DNA of 64,000 nt from Ophioderma brevispina (lineage: Eukaryota; Echinodermata; Ophiuroidea; Amphilepidida; Ophiodermatidae): NCBI GenBank assembly GCA_023653785.1, contig JAMKCH010049043.1, positions 1 to 64,000 of the forward strand. Reading direction: 5' to 3'. This document shows, in pieces, positions 11,914-23,354 of the stretch; the first letter of the stretch is position 1; each line of letters starts with the position of its first letter. A program made the position numbers and the translations under genes. The notes under the pieces are model-generated. The model was not told the DNA's origin and did no database searches. It saw only the letters and a program-made list of their open reading frames with translations.

Positions 11914-12464
11914 CAGGGTTCACATTAGTGTGCATTTTTGCGTCTATGACTCACTATTCCAAATGTGGACGCACTTTGGCCTAGATAGAGTAAAATTTTG
12001 CGTCTATGTTGGACGCAAAAAAATAGCCACTTAAAACTACACAAAATCACAGAGTTTGCTCTGGCACATGGTCACAATTATTGTATCACTTTCATTCAAA
12101 CAAATATTTATTCTGTTACTATTAAATACATGTAGCAAATCTGTGAAAATAAATATAGGTTTAAATTTGACTGTATTTACGTCTTTTTTTTAAGTTCACT
12201 AACCCTCTCACCGTCCCAAAGGGTATTCAAGATACTCCAGTTCTTTTGGAGTTTAAGGGTCATCAGGGTAATTACTTTTCAATATGCCCAGTCTAGGTTT
12301 TGGAATTGGATGTTTATGGATTGTTTGCAGTCATGTAAAACAGTGCTCATACCTGTTAAAACTTGACACGCATAAAATTGGAAGCAGACGCACTTTTGCA
12401 ACCTCAGGGAAACAAATTTGCGTCCAAGTAGACGCACTATTTTCAAAATCTAGTGTGAACCCTG
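11914..12464. mobile_element. hAT-type MITE with 8-bp target duplication
   Basis: The element starts CAGGGTTCACA and ends TGTGAACCCTG, an 11-bp terminal inverted repeat. Subterminal GCGTC/GACGC repeats lie on both sides. It is flanked on both sides by the identical 8-mer GTGTGAAG (11906-11913 and 12465-12472). CAGGG-type ends with an 8-bp duplication are the signature of hAT transposition. At 551 bp it has no transposase, so it is non-autonomous. A copy at ~15918-16467 lies in the duplicated segment. Confidence 0.88.
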
Positions 12465-12510
12465 GTGTGAAGAGGCACAACACTGATGGATGTGTAAAGT
12501 TCCAGAATTC

Positions 12511-12850
12511 TTAAAGGTGCAACAAGAGATTTTGGGGCATCCATATATTGTGTCTATATTGTGTCATATATGTAGTGATTTCATGTAGATAAGACTTTCA
12601 ATAGATTTATTGCCTTGTATTTCGCTACAGAAATGACTTGAAAGTGAAACAAAAGGCATTTTTAATTTGGCTTAATTTCAATATAAAACAAAGGCTGAAT
12701 TTAGTATTTGCTCCAATAGTAATGAGAAATTTTACAATTTTTGTACAAAAGGTATGTTTCTCAGCTTAATCATGGGAATATTTTTGATAGAAAGCTTTAC
12801 ATTGGTGCAAAAATCAGAATTTTTTAATTTTTAGGGACAGTAGAGGGGTT
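12511..12850 (+). repeat. TTAA-type MITE family E, copy 2
   Basis: Begins TTAA-AGGTGCAACAAGAGATTTTG, the reverse complement of the right end of the copy at 32278-32632. The interior matches that copy in inverted order up to about 12820. The right terminus is lost. Confidence 0.7.
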
Positions 12851-13633
12851 TTCCACATTTTCACATTTTGATTTTTTTCTGGCAAACCATGAATTTTATT
12901 TTAAATTTTCTGCAGATTATGAAAGCAGGTGCATTCTTACATAATGTTCATGCTGCAGGTGTCATGGAAATATCCATAACTCAAAAATATAGACTTTCTT
13001 TCCAAGAATGTGATAAAATCATGGTTTTTTTTTTAAATGATCATATCTGATTTCCAAAATACCCATAGCAAGAAAAATTGTGAGAGTTCATCTGCTTTCA
13101 TAATCTGTAAAAAAAATGAAAATATCATGTAGGTTTGTCAGAAATAATTTGTCAGAAGTTTGAAAGACTCTGCATTTTGTGATTTTTGTATCAGCAAACT
13201 GAAATCTCTAGGAATGTAAGACAAAAACACATACTATTGGTTTTAATTTATTTGACCACCTGTTGACAAAAACAATTTTAAAACCTAGTTTCTTTTCAGC
13301 AACCAATGGGACCATCCCTAACAAGCTTAGTATTAAAAGTCTACAAATGACAAATGGCACACAACTGTGAATGATCATGTGCTTTGTGAAAACCTTTATT
13401 TTACATTCTATTACCTCTACTGCCCATTATTCAAAATCGCACTCTTTGATTGGTTGTTTACTGCCCATTATTCTGCAATAATGGGTCGCGATTACACTCT
13501 AATGCGTGATGCAGAGTGCACATTCTTTTCGGCGCGTGCCACCATCACTATAAGCGCGCACTTGCAACTGTTACGTTTTTAGTAAGAAATGGCCAGCTTT
13601 TCGGGTATTATTTTTTCTTACGGTAATAGAATA
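12851..13633. other. Part of copy A with no assigned element
   Basis: AT-rich, with 'CTGC(A)GATTATGAAAGCAGGTGCA' near 12912 echoed in reverse complement near 13095 ('TCATCTGCTTTCATAATCTG'). This suggests another eroded inverted-repeat element. No coding potential recognised. Confidence 0.4.
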
Positions 13634-13800
13634 GAAATAAAGGGTGCGATGTTCGTGTTTATTTCGAATAATGTGTCCTCGGCAGTAAAAACATTTTAAT
13701 AATGGGTCTCGGCTTCGCCTCGCCTCGCCCATTATTTATGTTTTTACTTGCCTCGGACACATTATTCTTACATAAACATGAACATCTTACCCTTTATTTC
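13634..13800. repeat. Long near-perfect hairpin (arms ~73 bp)
   Basis: The left arm starts GAAATAAAGGGTGCGATGTT and contains 'AATAATGTGTCC' and 'AATAATGGG'. The right arm ends 'AACATCTTACCCTTTATTTC' and contains 'CCCATTATTTATG' and 'GGACACATTATT'. The arms are complementary for about 73 bp around a short GC-rich loop (GCTTCGCCTCGCC). A noisy copy with an expanded loop is at 17644-17886. Confidence 0.85.
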
Positions 13801-13900
13801 TTAAATGAGAGATTATGATGCTCATTAACCCTAACCAGGACCGGGTCGTTTTGCCGGCCGACGGCCCAAATGCAAGGAAAAGCAATCTATTTTTATTTTT

Positions 13901-13955
13901 AACGGCCCAGATGCAACGAGAGCCAAAGCTTGCGTTTCATTGCATCTCGGCCGTT
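13901..13955. repeat. Short hairpin of the GGCCCAGATGCAA motif
   Basis: AACGGCCCAGATGCAA (13901-13916) pairs with TTGCATCTCGGCCGTT (13940-13955) with one mismatch across a 23-nt loop. The arm sequence is the core of the minisatellite that follows at 18070-18800. Confidence 0.8.
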
Positions 13956-13974
13956 TTTCCCGGCACAGGAATTA

Positions 13975-14823
13975 AATAAGACTATTTTCTTAATGCATAA
14001 ATTTTGTGATTTGGTAATTTTTTTTAAAGTTTGCCAGGTTTAGATCGAATTTACTTCATAGTTCAATCATATGATTATTTTTGCATGTGAGCATGCAAGG
14101 GGGTAGGACATGCCAACTTAACCAGCAAACTGATTTTTAAATGGCTCAACATCCAGCAAACCTGAGTGCTATCTTTATTAAGACTTTTAATGCTACATGG
14201 TAGGAGGGTGCTCTTTACAACACCTCGAACAAAGACTTGACTAAGGCATAGCTGTTTACAAATATTTAATCTTAAATGACCATTAATGGAAATTGCAGGC
14301 AACTGTTTTGGCAGTGAGGTTAATAATCCACTAACCTCGACGGGCTTGGGCTTCAACATTTTTTTGTCTTAATTTCTGATCTTTTTTGAAACGAAAGTTT
14401 GACACCTCTTATGTACACAAAGGCATCATTTTCTAATACCTTCCACATGTTTTGATCGAGATCTCGATCACATTGAGGCACATCAAGTGTTAAAGAGGTT
14501 ATTTTGTAATGTCACCGAGACACAACTGCCTAGTAAATGCCATAGCAGGCCCCTGTATTGACCTGTGACCCAATTTTCAATTAAAAATCAACCTCCAAGT
14601 CTCTCAACAAAAAACAAAACACATGTAAAAATCTATCAACTGCTACTTCTAAGATTTTCCCTTAACTTGAATTGACACATATGTCTATACAATGAATATC
14701 ATAGACTTTGTTTGTCATTGATATTAAAACACAAAGGTCCAAACTGTCACAGGATTCCTGCTTTGGGCATCACTCTGGCATGTTTGTTTTCTTGTGTTAA
14801 TGCTTTTCCATTGTCTGCTGAAT

Positions 14824-14857
<34 letters not shown>

Positions 14858-17800
14858 GGATGGCCCTTTTTTAATGAGATGAACAATTTTTATCTTGATA
14901 GATTGGGCCTTCACTCACATAAACCCCATCTGGAAAGTTTCGCACCGATATTTCAATTCCGTTTTGATGTGAAGAGCTAACACTGATTTTTTAAAGCCCC
15001 ATCGAGTACTGGTGTAAAATTAATATGGTCAAAACCAAAATTGGGCACATTTTCGATCATAATTTCCAAACCCAACATCCTTTGGCTTCTAAGATTTCAC
15101 AGGGTAAATGAGAAAAATAGTATCTTCCTTCTGAATACCAAATATTGACCCACTTCTTGGAAATCTGGGGCTTCTGGGGAACGAGGCTATTAGCGATCGG
15201 ACCATGGACTTTTTTTTTTTTACCATTGAAAAATATCAATTTTTGACAAATCTTTGGGGGGTTGCCCTATTATTTAAAGTGCCTTAGTGGCCTAACACGA
15301 TCACCCAATATCTATTATAACCGTTTAAGATGTTAAAATTTTCAAATCGGTTCATTCGATCCGATTCCGATTTTTTCTGCGTACTTTTTTTTTTTTGTGT
15401 CAGTTTTTGCCGTTCTCGACAGCCAGAAGCTGGCAGAAAGTAGCAGATTGATTTAGGGAAACCACTACAACGGCGAAATAGTAATTTAGGAACAACACAC
15501 ACACTCTTTGTACATAAATAATAAATTTGGTTTTGCAGTTTAGAATTTATTTTCAACAAAACCACCGTTTGACCATCAGTTTCGAACAATTTTAATTCAA
15601 GTTTGGACCTCTTTAATATTAATTTGAAATCGTTGTAAGAACTCGGTAAAAAATGAGAATTTTTGGCCGATACCGATCAGATACCGGTAAGGGTCATAAT
15701 CCGCCCCTATTTCAAGAATACCGATCACATCGGTTATTCTCTAAAAGTGCCTTTTGGGGTTATGTGGTATTCAAAATCTTTCTCTCCCCTTTTAGCCCCT
15801 GAAAGAGGCAGGGTTGAAGAATGCATGTAACATTTATGATAAGTTGTGGGTTAAGTCATCTAAAATTTTACATCCACACTACAACCTTGCCCATAGAAGA
15901 TCATGGTACGTGTGAGGCAGGGTGCACATTAGTAGTGCATTTTTGCGTCTAAATTACTCACTATTCCAAATGTGGACGCACTTTGGGCTAGATATAGTAA
16001 AATTTTTTGCGTTCTATGTGGACGCAAAAAATAGCCACTTAAAACTAACACAAAAATCACATGTTTGCTCTGGCACATGGCACAATTTTGTTAATCACTT
16101 TCATTCACAAATATTTTATTCTGTTCTATTAAATCCATGTAGCAATCTGTTGAAAATAATATAGGTTTAAATTAGAAAATAGGAAAATTTTGTCTTTTTT
16201 TAATTCACTAACCTCTCACCGTCCCAACGGGTATTCAGATACTCCAGTTTTCTTTTGGAGTTTAAGGGTCAATCAGGTAATTACTTTACAATATGCTCAG
16301 TCTAGGTTTTGAATTGGCTGTTATGGATTGTTTGCAGTCATGTAAAACAGTGCTAAAACCTGTTAAAACTTGAAACGCATATAATTGGAAGCAGACCCAC
16401 TTTTGCAACCTCAGGAACAAATTGCGTCCAGTAACCGCACTATTTCAAATCTAGTGTGACCCTGGTGTGGAAGAGGACAACATGATGATGGTAAAGTTCC
16501 AGATTCTTAAAGGGTGCAACAAGGATTTTGGGCATCCTATATTGTGTCATTATTGTGTCTATCTGTAGTGCGTTCATGTAAATAAGACTTTCAATAGATT
16601 TATGGCCTTGTATTTCGCTACAGAAATGACTGAAAGGAAACACAGGCATTTTTATTTGGCTTATTCAATTAAACAAAGGCTGAATTTAGTATTTGCTCCC
16701 AATAGTAATGAGAAATTGTACAATTTGTTGTATGCAAAAGGTCTGTTTCTCAGCTGTAATCATGGATATTTTGATAGAAAGCTGTACATTGTGCAACAAT
16801 CAGAATTTTTTTTTAATTTTTAGGGACATTAGCAAAGAGGGGTTTTTTCCCCATCATTTTTCACATTTTGGATTTTTTTCTGGCAACATGAATTTATTTT
16901 AAAAATTTTCTGCAATTATGAAAGAGGTGCATCTACATCATGTTCATGATGCAGGTGTCGTGGAAATATCCATAACTCAAAAATATAGACGTTCTTTCCA
17001 AGAAGGTGATAATCATTGGTTGTTTTTTTTGTAATGATCATATCTGATTTCCAAAATACCATAGCAAAAAAAATTGTGATAGTTTCATCTGCTTTTCATA
17101 ATCTGTTAAAAAAATGAAAATATCAGTAGGGTTTTGTCAAAAATAATTTGTCAGAAAAGTTTGAAAGACTCTGCCTTTGTGATTTTTGTATCAGCAAACT
17201 GAAATCTCTAATAATTAAGACAAAAACACATATATATTGGTTTTAATTTATTTGACCACCTGTTGACAAAAACAATTTTAAAACCTAGTTTCTTTTCAGC
17301 AACCATGGGACCATCCCTAACAAGCTTAGTATTAAAAGTCTACAAATGACAAATGGCCCACTGTGAATGATCATGTTGCCTTTGGAAAACCTTTCATTTT
17401 TACATTCTATTACCTCTACTTGCCCATTTTCATCGCGCTCTTTGATTGGTTGTTTACTGCCCCAAACTTATTCTGGCAATAAGGGGTCCGCGATGACACT
17501 TAAATTGCGGTGAATGCAGAGGCACATTCTTTTTTCGGGCGCTGCCACCAGCACTATAAGAGCGCACTTGCAAGCTGTTACGTTGTTAGAAGAATGGCCA
17601 CTTTTCGGTATTATTTTATTTTTCTTCTTACGGTAATAGAATAGAAATAAAGGGGGCGATGTTCGTGCTTATTCGAAAATGTGTCCTCGTCATGTAAAAA
17701 ATTTAATATGGGTCTCTCCTCTCCCGGCTTTCACCCCCCCCCCCCCCGTATTGTTACCCCTGACCCCACCACCCCCTTCGCCTCATAACACGGATTTGGT

Positions 17801-18063
17801 CCCCTTTTCTTTTATGTTTGTTTTACTTGCCCCCCCCCTCGGAGCACATTATCTTACAAAACTGAACATCTTACCCTTTTATTTCTTAAATGAGAGATTA
17901 TGATGCTCATTAACCCTAACGCGGCACCGGTCGTTTGCCGGCCGACGGCCCACATGCAGGAAAAGCAAATCTATTTTATTTTTAATAACGGCCAGAGCAA
18001 CGAGAGCCAAAGCTTGCTTTTCATTGCATCTCGGCCGTTTTTTTTTCCCGGCACAGGAAGTAG
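13975..18063 (+). repeat. Segmental tandem duplication, copy B (indel-rich)
   Basis: Collinear with 10125-13974 and directly abutting it. It differs mainly by one- to few-base insertions and deletions, often in homopolymers: a ~27-base A run near 14831, and C14 at 17734-17747 where copy A has ordinary sequence. It carries copies of family H (14095-14560), family F (about 14855-15210), the hAT element (15918-16467), family E (16507-16840) and the hairpin (17644-17886). Confidence 0.9.
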
Positions 18064-18069
18064 TAGCTT

Positions 18070-18805
18070 AAAGTCAAAACGCCCAGATGCAAAAACTAAA
18101 CAAACATCGCGCTTTCCCGAAGACGGCCATGCAACAAAAACCATCGCGCCATTTACGCGGAAGACGTCCCCGGTTGCAACAAAAAACATCGCGCCAATTA
18201 CCGAAAAGACGGCCCAGGTGCACGAAAAACATCGCGTGAACATGCAATAAAAACAGGGTAAATAATAAATAATAAACCGATATATAATGGATGCCCACTG
18301 TGATCTGCATGAATTTGTAGCTTATAGTTTTCGCCTCTGAGTGGCGCTATTACGGCTACAATCATAGTCCCCGTGCTTGCGCTATTATCACTCTGCTCCG
18401 GTTTAAAGGACGTCATGAATACGTTTAGGCATATTAACCCACTAGCTTATCGAAAATGGTGGCGCTATCACCATCGAAATTCGCAATTGGTCTATGGGCC
18501 ATTTTGTCCTTGATGAAAAGCATTCGTCCTTCTTGCGGGCGACGGCCCAAATGCTCGACAAGCATCGCATCATTTCCAGTCTATCACGCCCAGATGCAAC
18601 GAAAAACATAGCTACATTTTTCCGGGAATACGGCCCCAGGTGCAACGAAAAACACGTCATCATTTTCCGGGAAGACGCCCAGGTGCAACGAAAAACATCG
18701 CTTCATTTTCCTACGACGTCCCAAATGCAAATGAAACGCATAAGTCATTGCGCGAACAAAAATAGTTGTGTGCGGCCCAGATGCAAACGAAAAGATTTTC
18801 CGACC
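18070..18805. repeat. Degenerate minisatellite, unit ~45 bp (GGCCCAGGTGCAACG core)
   Basis: Repeated order of 'GACGGCCCAG', 'GTGCAACGAAAAACATCGCG' and 'CATTTTCCGGGAA'. I count about five fairly clear units at 18540-18800 and about four around 18080-18245, with a unique ~290 bp between. Both strands carry short open frames of repeated peptides, which follow from the repeat and are not evidence of a gene. Confidence 0.8.
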
Positions 18806-19195
18806 GGTACCCACACTTTTTTCAGGTTTCGTTCCTCTCGGCCCGTTGGGTTAAATCACACCTTTGGCTAAAAAAATTAGGTATCATTTGATATGTTTGC
18901 TCTTTCCACTTCTTGGTACTGCGTTGTCTGGGTCCATCATATTTGTGCTCATAAGATTTAGTGTTTCCATCTCCTCTGAAACTGCAATTTCTTCCATATT
19001 TGAGAGCAGTTTTGGATTAGTCCCTTGAGAGCATGTGTGGTCCGTGGATTGGAACTCGACCCGCACACCAAGGTCGTGGTCATGGGCCATGTGTGTGGCC
19101 CAAACCTGCCCTTGATTAAGGTCGCTTACCTCACTACTTACTCGCTCCCTCAGGTGTATAATGGGTACCAACATTATCAATGCTGTGAATGTAAC

Positions 19196-19335
19196 AGACT
19201 CAGCTGTGCGGACGAGTGGCAAACCCCCACGGCAAAAATAATACGGAGGAGTCTGGCCCAACGCTAAGGAAAGGAATGGGTACTCTATGACGCTGCTCGG
19301 CTGACCTTTACCTTCTTTTACCTTCCCTCAAGTTC
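19196..19335. repeat. Dispersed repeat shared with 63062-63200
   Basis: Ordered matches: 'TGTGCGGA.GAGT', 'CCC.CAC.GCAAAAAT.A', 'GAGTCTGGCCCAA.GC', 'GGGTACTC', 'GA.G.GCTCGGC.TGAC' and 'TTTACCTTC'. I do not recognise the element. It overlaps the start of a 125-aa minus-strand frame (18884-19261) that I do not accept as a gene. Confidence 0.6.
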
Positions 19336-19461
19336 AATGCGTTAATAAATATCGAAATAGTAGTCAAAGCCTAATAACTCAAAGTGCCACAATTCTTCAA
19401 CCAGCCCAAATGAAAAATCGTTAAGTTGTCTCCTACAGTGCAAAAGGTTGATATCTGATCT

Positions 19462-20901
19462 TTATAGCAGTACTGTTTTCTCACTGCTTACTGCCAAATC
19501 TCCATCCTCGGTCATGGTCAAATCGAGTGGATGGTACAATCCACGCACTAGACATCTCTTCATCAGCCCTGTGTCACAGCAGTATTGTTCCACCACTCCC
19601 TGTGCTATATTTAGTTCTTCAGGACTTAGCTCCTTGGCTTCGTACATTGAGCATGGAAGTGCTTTTCTGTCTGGTACACATTCCTTAGCACCTCAGGGAT
19701 GTCCCAATGCAGATGACGTCTCGTTTGCCATGTCGACCATTTCAATTCTGCCGCTCCTGAAGTGACTGATTGCACCGAGAGAGGCCCTTAGAGGGCCTCA
19801 ATGCGTGCTGGTTTAGTTTTCACGCTCACGGTACGCAGATTGCCCCTTTGTTGTCATGCTCAGTAACTGCCAACCTCTTGATATCCCTAATCCCCAGCTT
19901 GATTGACCGTCCTTTCGGGTCACGCTACATAATCCCCTTGTTTGACAAGGTTTTAAATGTCTTGTCATAGGTGCCTTCGGATGAGTACATTTCAATCCCA
20001 GTGTGGGTCTGGCCACTAAATACATATACATAGCTATGGATGGTGATTGATTGCGGTTGGTTCTGAGTATGCTGCGACAAAGTATTTCTCTTTCTTCCGA
20101 ATAGTTTAGAACACTATATTGTTGGTTGTGTGGTTCCTATTGTTCAGCTGCAAACGGAATTTCTCCCTGTACTGACTCTCTGTTTCTCACTATTCTAACA
20201 TCTTTGTCTCTAACATCACACGTTGCGAGCAACCATCTGGCGTGCATGCAATTGCTTGGACCTGCCTCAAATCTGCCACCAGAAATGTGCTTGAATGGTT
20301 CTTCTTGTCCCCCGGCCCCGTCTAATTGGGTTTGGTAACTGCTTCAGTAATCTGCATGTCGTAATCACATGGGGATTCCTAAGATAGGATGCGGAAGTGG
20401 GTAGACTATCTGAATGTGCAGTCCGAATTGGTGTGATGCAAAGCAGCTGAAGTAGCATCGGAAGACTGCTGTGGCATGGCTGAGAACTGATGTTGGCTGA
20501 AAACTGCTGCCTGTATGGTCTCGGCGCATTTCTACGTCTCTTTGGAATTTTGCTTCGATTGTAAGCTCAAGTCGGCTTTTTGAGCCTCATTTCTTTCCTG
20601 CATGTCTCGTTTGTGTTTCTGATGATCCAATGTGCATTGCAAGGTTTTGGCGCGTAGACTTGGCTTCAGCGTTGGCACAGGCCCCGTTTGGAATGTAGGC
20701 AACTCGGCGGCATTCCGGACAGCGTAGCTCGCAAATATCATCACCGGCCTTTGTTTTTGGTGCAAGGGTGTCGAGGCATGGCTGGCAATACACGTGGGGG
20801 CAGTGCGGAAGTTCCTTTGGAATGTGTGGATCAATGAAGAGATTTGTGCAGACTGGGCATTGCAATGTCGTCTCAAGGGTGGAATAGAATGAGCTTGCCA
20901 T
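19462..20901 (-). pseudogene. Frameshifted RING-NHL paralogue
   Basis: The N-terminus (20901-20587) encodes a complete C3HC4 RING with Cys15/18, Cys34, His36, Cys39/42 and Cys61/64. Frames then shift. 'DHQKHKRDMQERNEAQ' (coiled-coil-like) follows, then near 20290-20160 'QVQAIACTPDG' and 'LATCDVRDKDVRIV', then near 20030-19980 'GIEMYSSEGTYDK', then 'TKPARIEAL' near 19800, and at 19647-19462 'GVVEQYCCDTG..KRCLVRGLYHPLDL'. Each segment aligns in order with the intact gene at 2538-4124, so the full RING/coiled-coil/NHL plan is present. At least five frameshifts and some stops break it. It is either a pseudogene or a gene damaged by assembly indels. A possible 5' UTR acceptor (AATTGCAG) precedes the ATG. 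Confidence 0.85.
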
Positions 20902-22352
20902 TTTGAATACTGCAATTCAACTTAATAGTGTCATGTATTGAACCTGCATGTGGTCTAAAGGCTGACTGATTTGGTTATGATCATGTTTATCTGTGTTTGT
21001 TATCTACACTGCACTGACTTGTGTCAAATAAGGCATTGCTGTTGTGTAATGTAGGTATTTATACCCTGTTCAGTATAAGGTGGAACATGACCCCATTCTT
21101 TTGTCACTTACATTCTACACATTTTCTCAGAAGAAAGACTCCAAATTATGTCAAAATATACTATAGCTACTATAGTATATTTACCCTAAAAGGTCATGTT
21201 TTGTCTTGTAGTGAACATACTATAGTAGCTTATAGCGTGATAGCAAAGTCCATAAGGAGGTTATCAAAAATATCAGTATGATTTGTGTTATTTGCTTTGT
21301 TTCTTAGGATTCAGCAAATGAAATTGTAATGTGGTGATGTAATTAAATGTAAAATGAAGAGAGGGGAAAAGCAATTCGCTATTCCCTTGGATATTTAAAT
21401 TAGAGGTTAACATAAAAGCTGAATATTTTTAGCGTGAGTGCATTGGCCCAAAAAATTAATGCACGCGCGCTCAATTTGCTGATTGATGAATATGGCACAA
21501 GCGCAGGCCATATGAGTATGGTCAAACTGACACAAGTGCATTAATTTTTGCCAATGCATGAGAAACTTAAGATATACAGACATTAACCTAATTCATTAAT
21601 GTCATTACAGCGACTTTTTTACAAAGAAAAAACCTGAAATTATGTCACTCAAATCCAATGTAGTCATTGTTTTTAATGAAAAAAATGCACACCCCCCCCC
21701 ATAAACTGATCAATCCAACTTCACTCGCAAACATTCTAAACACTCCGGTTACGTTCATTAACATACGCACCGTGCAATGGCAAATATCAGTGCATGATTT
21801 TTGTCCAATCATATTTCCTCTCGCATAATAAACGTTTCTGAATGATAGTTTAAGTTCATCACTACTATCATTTAGTTTTTTTCTTTTGTTTTATATTTTG
21901 ACATTTGAATATCTGTTTCCTAAAGCTTATTTAGATTGTTTTGATGTCATTTTTTGAAATTCTGGGGAAGAGAACTGCTTCATGACTTGTTGGGAATATT
22001 TCCCCCCCCCACTTTAGTTTTTAGGTCAAGAAAACATGTGTTTCCTTCTTTAATTCCACTTTTTGCTGTAGAATTGCCACATTAGAAGGATTTGTTCCCC
22101 CACCAGTGTGTCCAACAACTCACAAGGCTTAAAATGCCGGGATTCAAACTTTCATGTGTAAATCAAGTGTCCTGTGCCCTGTGATCTGTTGGAACGATTC
22201 CACCGATTGCCTGGGGAAAACAAATCCTATAAATACGTGGCACTTTTTACAAAACAAATTCCCCTTTATAATAATACTTGCATAAATAATTGAAATGTGG
22301 TCAAAATCATTTTGTCACTACCGTGTCAATTTGTTTGTCTTTTCCACATTAG
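20902..22352. other. Between RING-NHL pseudogene and first recognised TPCN2 exon
   Basis: AT-rich. A small inverted pair, CATACTATAGTAGC / GCTACTATAGTATA, occurs around 21170-21225. No exon was recognised, although this is probably intron of the plus-strand channel gene. Confidence 0.4.
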
Positions 22353-22435
22353 TAAAAATCTGGGCTTTTGGGATGGCAAGATATAGTTCATCAAGACAGA
22401 ATATGTTTGATTGTATGCTTACCATTGTGCTTGTT
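22353..22435 (+). CDS. TPCN2: Two-pore channel 2, exon for domain II S2-S3
   Basis: Bounded by the acceptor TTTTCCACATTAG and the donor GTAAGT. Reading TA|AAA ATC gives 'KIWAFGMARY' and 'FDCMLTIVLV', which match the S2-S3 segment of the second channel domain of TPC2 without gaps into the next exon. TPC2 is an endolysosomal cation channel with two six-helix domains; it is opened by PI(3,5)P2 and linked to NAADP-evoked calcium release. This is the most 5' exon I can recognise. The exon begins in phase with two bases of a split codon and ends on a codon border. Confidence 0.78.
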
Positions 22436-22469
22436 GTAAGTAGTGATGATTTGATTTGACATTTTTTAA

Positions 22470-22930
22470 ACGGGAATCGGACGAATATTGATATTTTGGT
22501 AAACCGATCAGCCCGATGCTGATCCGATATCCGATATATATTTTTAAATGAGTCCACGTGTTAGGAATTTTCCATATCAATAATACCCACTATGCATGTA
22601 GTAAGTCCTCTTGTTGTGACTTGCTATATCCGATCAAGATATTCATGAGAAAAGCATGTACCCCAAGATAAAAGTTCCAAGGAGAGACTTGTAATATTAT
22701 CCACCATATACAGTGCTAAGAAAATTGCTTGTTCACTATGGAATTTTTAAATTATTACTGCTAATGACAAGTGGTTTGTTATTTTTTTTTCATGCTTGTT
22801 TTCATAAATTTCAAAAATTCATGCAGTATTGAAATGTATCGGTGGGAGATCATGTAGCAGGGGGTGGATTTTCCAATCATTTTTCCAATCACAGATAACC
22901 GATATACCATTGGATCGGATTGGTACATTT
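22470..22930. repeat. CCGAT-rich element in TPCN2 intron
   Basis: Repeated CCGAT/ATCGG words near 22500-22540 ('CCGATATCCGATATAT') and 22895-22925 ('AACCGATATACC', 'GGATCGGATTGG') frame an AT-rich interior. Similar in style to 11275-11745. Confidence 0.4.
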
Positions 22931-23305
22931 GAGGTAAGTTAAAACTATTCCTTATTTTAATCCTATCAGCTCCGCCAACATTTCCCTCACTTACTATCCA
23001 GTTGGGAGCAAAACTGTAATGTTAACCCTTGTACACTGAAATTGAACCTTTTTTACCATTTGTTGCGGTTTTTTACCAAGTAACTCCAAAGCTTTTAGAG
23101 CTGCAGATAGTGCAAACTATCCTTTATGGAATCCTTATTGTCAGAGATGAATTTTCGGGCTACCAGTTGGCTTGGGCCCGGTGATTAATCTAAATATAAT
23201 GGATTTTGGCAGTGCTGAATGCCAATATAAGCAAGTTAATAATAGTAATTGAAGGTTGATGCCGCATTTTTATCTTTGTGATTTTTTGACGTGATTGATT
23301 TGCAG

Positions 23306-23354
23306 ATTTTTGAAATAGTATACAGCATTATAAACAGAGGAGTTCTTCAAATAA
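23306..23354 (+). CDS. TPCN2: Two-pore channel 2, exon for domain II S3
   Basis: Acceptor GATTGATTTGCAG and donor GTGAGT enclose 49 nt that read 'IFEIVYSIINRGVLQI'. Joined to the previous exon this gives ...LTIVLV-IFEI, the same spacing as the S3 helix of TPC2. The exon is short and less conserved, so the call rests on splice sites, phase and the E-I match. The S4 exon that should follow was not found between here and 32898. Confidence 0.6.

Larger units (their letters stand above)
10125..13974 (+). repeat. 3.85-kb segmental tandem duplication, copy A
   Basis: The whole segment recurs head-to-tail at 13975-18063. Collinear landmarks are 'GCATGTGAGCATGCA' (10230/14085), 'ACACTCTTTTGTACAT' (11500/15500), the hAT-type element (11914/15918), 'TTTCTTTTCAGCAACCA' (13290/17292) and the hairpin (13634/17644). 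Copy A is a mosaic of transposable elements with no protein gene. It is internally cleaner than copy B. Confidence 0.92.

Noticed and set aside
18070..18805. CRISPR-like array
   Set aside because: Units are degenerate and contiguous without unique equal-length spacers, and the context is animal nuclear DNA.
18884..19261. 125-residue minus-strand frame with a hydrophobic stretch
   Set aside because: Its start lies in a dispersed repeat also found at 63062, and no domain is recognisable. It could be an exon of something unknown, but I cannot support it.
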